Source: Pedobacter sp. UBA5917 (GTDB taxonomy: Bacteria > Bacteroidota > Bacteroidia > Sphingobacteriales > Sphingobacteriaceae). Taken from it: a stretch of DNA of 30,281 nucleotides. Position numbers and translations under genes: made by a program. The DNA lies in contig NZ_DJDT01000237.1 in the NCBI RefSeq assembly GCF_002432345.1, positions 1-30,281 of the forward strand. Direction: 5' to 3'. Each line of letters begins with the position of its first letter. The first letter of the stretch is position 1. The notes below the pieces were generated by a model, which saw nothing but the letters and a program-made list of their open reading frames with translations, made no database searches and was not told where the DNA came from. Shown in pieces: positions 28,930-30,281 of the stretch.

Positions 28930-29949
28930 TTAATCTTTAGTCAACTCTCCCCTTAGCGGTTCTTCCATCAGTTTACGGCTTTCTTCAATTGATAAGCCTA
29001 AGCCCATTACGAACATCAGTTTGGTTACCGTGGCTTCGAAAGTTAAATCGTAACCGCTTAAAACGCCCATTTTTAGCAGCTCTCTGCTGGTTTCGTAACG
29101 ACCCAACTGTACTGAGCCTTTTTTACACTGCGAAATATCGATAATGATTTTTCCGCTTAAAATGGCCTGGCGTAGGCTATCAATAAACCATTCGGCGGTG
29201 CTGGTATTGCCAGAACCAAAGGTTTCTAAAATAATGGCATCTACTTTCGAATCGGTAATGGCCTGAACGGCCTGTGGTGTAATGCCCGGATATAATTTAA
29301 GCACACCGATGTTCGAATTAAAATTGGTATGCAATTTCAATTCTGCTCCGGTAGCTTTTAAAACATAATTTCTGTGAAACTGTAAATGAACCCCAGCTTC
29401 GGCCAATACAGGGTAATTGGGCGAGCGGAAGGCCTCAAACTTTTCGCTGTTGTATTTTATAGAGCGGTTACCCCTGAACAATTGTGCATCAAAATAAATG
29501 CAAACCTCCGGAAATAATGCTTTGCCATCTTCTTTGGTGGCAGCAATCTCTAATGCGGTAATTAAATTTTCTTTGGCATCTGTCCTGATTTCGCCGATAG
29601 GCAATTGCGATCCGGTTAAAACAACCGGTTTATCAAGGTTTTCGAGCATAAAACTCAATGCAGAAGCAGTAAAAGCCATCGTATCCGATCCGTGCAGGAT
29701 TACAAATCCATCGTACTGGTCGTATTTATGGTAAACCAATTCGGCCAGTGTTTTCCATATTTCAGGATCCATATTTGATGAATCCAGCACTGGATTAAAG
29801 GAATGTACATCTAACTGATAATCTAAACGGCCCAATTCAGGTACGTTTTCTTTGATCTGCTCGAAATCAAACGGAACCAACATTCCGTTTGTAGGATCGT
29901 TAACCATACCGATGGTGCCACCGGTATAGATAATAAGTATTTTGGTCAT
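28930..29949 (-). CDS. ansA: Type I L-asparaginase
   Basis: Converts L-asparagine to L-aspartate and ammonia. The 339 residues lack a signal peptide, as in cytosolic type I enzymes. Both catalytic Thr motifs are present: ILIIYTGGTIGM at the start, and GFVILHGSDTMAFTASAL around residue 85 with the Thr-Asp pair. KPVVLTGSQLPIGEIRTDAKENL and YPGITPQAVQA are also typical of the family. The closing DLTFEATVTKLMFVMGLGL fits bacterial AnsA. It stands alone between repeat-rich spacers. A TTTCTTTG sequence about 23 bases upstream of the ATG is a weak -7 candidate. Confidence 0.95.
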   Translation of the reverse strand: MTKILIIYTGGTIGMVNDPTNGMLVPFDFEQIKENVPELGRLDYQLDVHSFNPVLDSSNMDPEIWKTLAELVYHKYDQYDGFVILHGSDTMAFTASALSFMLENLDKPVVLTGSQLPIGEIRTDAKENLITALEIAATKEDGKALFPEVCIYFDAQLFRGNRSIKYNSEKFEAFRSPNYPVLAEAGVHLQFHRNYVLKATGAELKLHTNFNSNIGVLKLYPGITPQAVQAITDSKVDAIILETFGSGNTSTAEWFIDSLRQAILSGKIIIDISQCKKGSVQLGRYETSRELLKMGVLSGYDLTFEATVTKLMFVMGLGLSIEESRKLMEEPLRGELTKD

Positions 29950-30126
29950 TTGGTTTAGTGAAGGTTGCTCACCGCAAAGAAACTAAAAATTTAGAAATGA
30001 TCGGGTGTAATTTTTAAATTAGCAATAAAAAGATTAAAAAAAGACACTAAATTACTAATTTAATAAAATAATCGACGATATTTTATTAAATAAACAATAA
30101 CACATCAATAAAAAAGCAGTGCTCGG

Positions 30127-30154
30127 AGATCCTTCGACTACGCTCAGGATGACA
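30127..30154 (+). repeat. AGATCCTTCGAC...CAGGATGACA repeat
   Basis: AGA border, CCTTCGACTACGCTCAGG core, ATGACA right border. The stem ATCCT/AGGAT encloses a variable interior. The 29950-30281 spacer holds this, two further members and AT-rich sequence, with no gene seen. Confidence 0.65.
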
Positions 30155-30203
30155 AATTATATTTATGAGACAGCCTCGATGATATGAAGAGACTTATTGA
30201 TAT

Positions 30204-30241
30204 AGATTTCTCAACTACGCTACGCATCGGTCGAAATGACG
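30204..30241 (+). repeat. AGATTTCTCAAC...GTCGAAATGACG repeat
   Basis: Third copy of the long TTTC/GAAA type (25922-25959, 27073-27110), with changes in the middle. Confidence 0.7.
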
Positions 30242-30262
30242 AAGTGGCTAAACGTACTCAAA

Positions 30263-30281
30263 AGATTGCTTCGTCGGCTGA
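30263..30281 (+). repeat. AGATTGCTTCGTC repeat, cut by the window edge
   Basis: The left part of the element type seen complete at 3432-3463 (minus strand). The right border lies outside the window. Confidence 0.6.

Noticed and set aside
1..30281. CRISPR array, tRNA, rRNA or integrase-type island
   Set aside because: The repeats are dispersed, not regularly spaced. No tRNA cloverleaf, rRNA segment or recombinase gene was seen by eye; a tRNAscan or Infernal run would be the proper test.

Overview
The window looks like chromosomal DNA of a Bacteroidetes (Bacteroidota) bacterium, most likely family Sphingobacteriaceae and probably Pedobacter or a close relative. Three things point there: AT-rich DNA in which recognised genes lack strong Shine-Dalgarno sites; several good promoters of the Bacteroidetes type (TTTG, 19-20 bases, TAnnTTTG), for example in front of ahcY and the M23 peptidase; and gene products with the expected character (single-chain GcvP, YpdA, a metallo-beta-lactamase/double-rhodanese protein, short secreted proteins ending their signal in QA-type sites). 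The species is an inference. No rRNA, tRNA, CRISPR array, transposase, integrase or phage gene was seen.

Layout. 1-3211: gcvP (glycine cleavage P protein) with its terminator and promoter. 3564-5715: three minus-strand envelope genes of unknown function (a secreted protein with a possible TonB-C-like segment, a membrane protein, a lipoprotein). 5831-7571: an EamA/DMT exporter and pdxJ (vitamin B6). 7655-9677: a GT39/83-type membrane glycosyltransferase coupled to a GtrA-type protein, followed by a leftover 3' end of a second gtrA. 9864-12067: a 40-residue membrane peptide gene, a charged secreted protein, a divergent polysaccharide deacetylase and a small Cys-rich secreted protein. 12068-12515: a spacer crowded with palindromic repeats. 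12516-13888: ahcY and its promoter. 14099-15184: two orphan genes. 15354-17774: a CBS-domain protein, a membrane protein and a bactofilin/M23 peptidase pair. 17959-18711: an orphan membrane protein. 18864-22552: an M28 peptidase, a TerC-family protein and a polyprenyl diphosphate synthase, the last two overlapping by one base. 22920-25860: a five-gene plus-strand run beginning with an alpha/beta hydrolase and ending with two tandem membrane proteins that carry two signatures of cytochrome oxidase subunit I. 26026-28538: YpdA and a persulfide dioxygenase-like fusion. 28930-29949: a type I asparaginase.

How it fits together. Most of the window is housekeeping: one-carbon and methyl metabolism (gcvP, ahcY), cofactors (pdxJ, prenyl synthase for quinone tails), envelope building (glycosyltransferase/GtrA, deacetylase, bactofilin/M23) and sulfur/thiol chemistry (YpdA plus persulfide dioxygenase). 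PdxJ supplies the precursor of PLP, which GcvP needs.

The least explained parts are the tandem Cox1-signature proteins (24796-25860) and the repeat landscape. About fourteen short hairpin elements share the borders AGA...TGACG around interchangeable palindromic cores, with compensatory base changes between copies. There are also an 81-bp element with terminal inverted repeats in two copies, two long hairpins, a nested cruciform, and a multi-stem region at 22640-22766 that could be a structured RNA.
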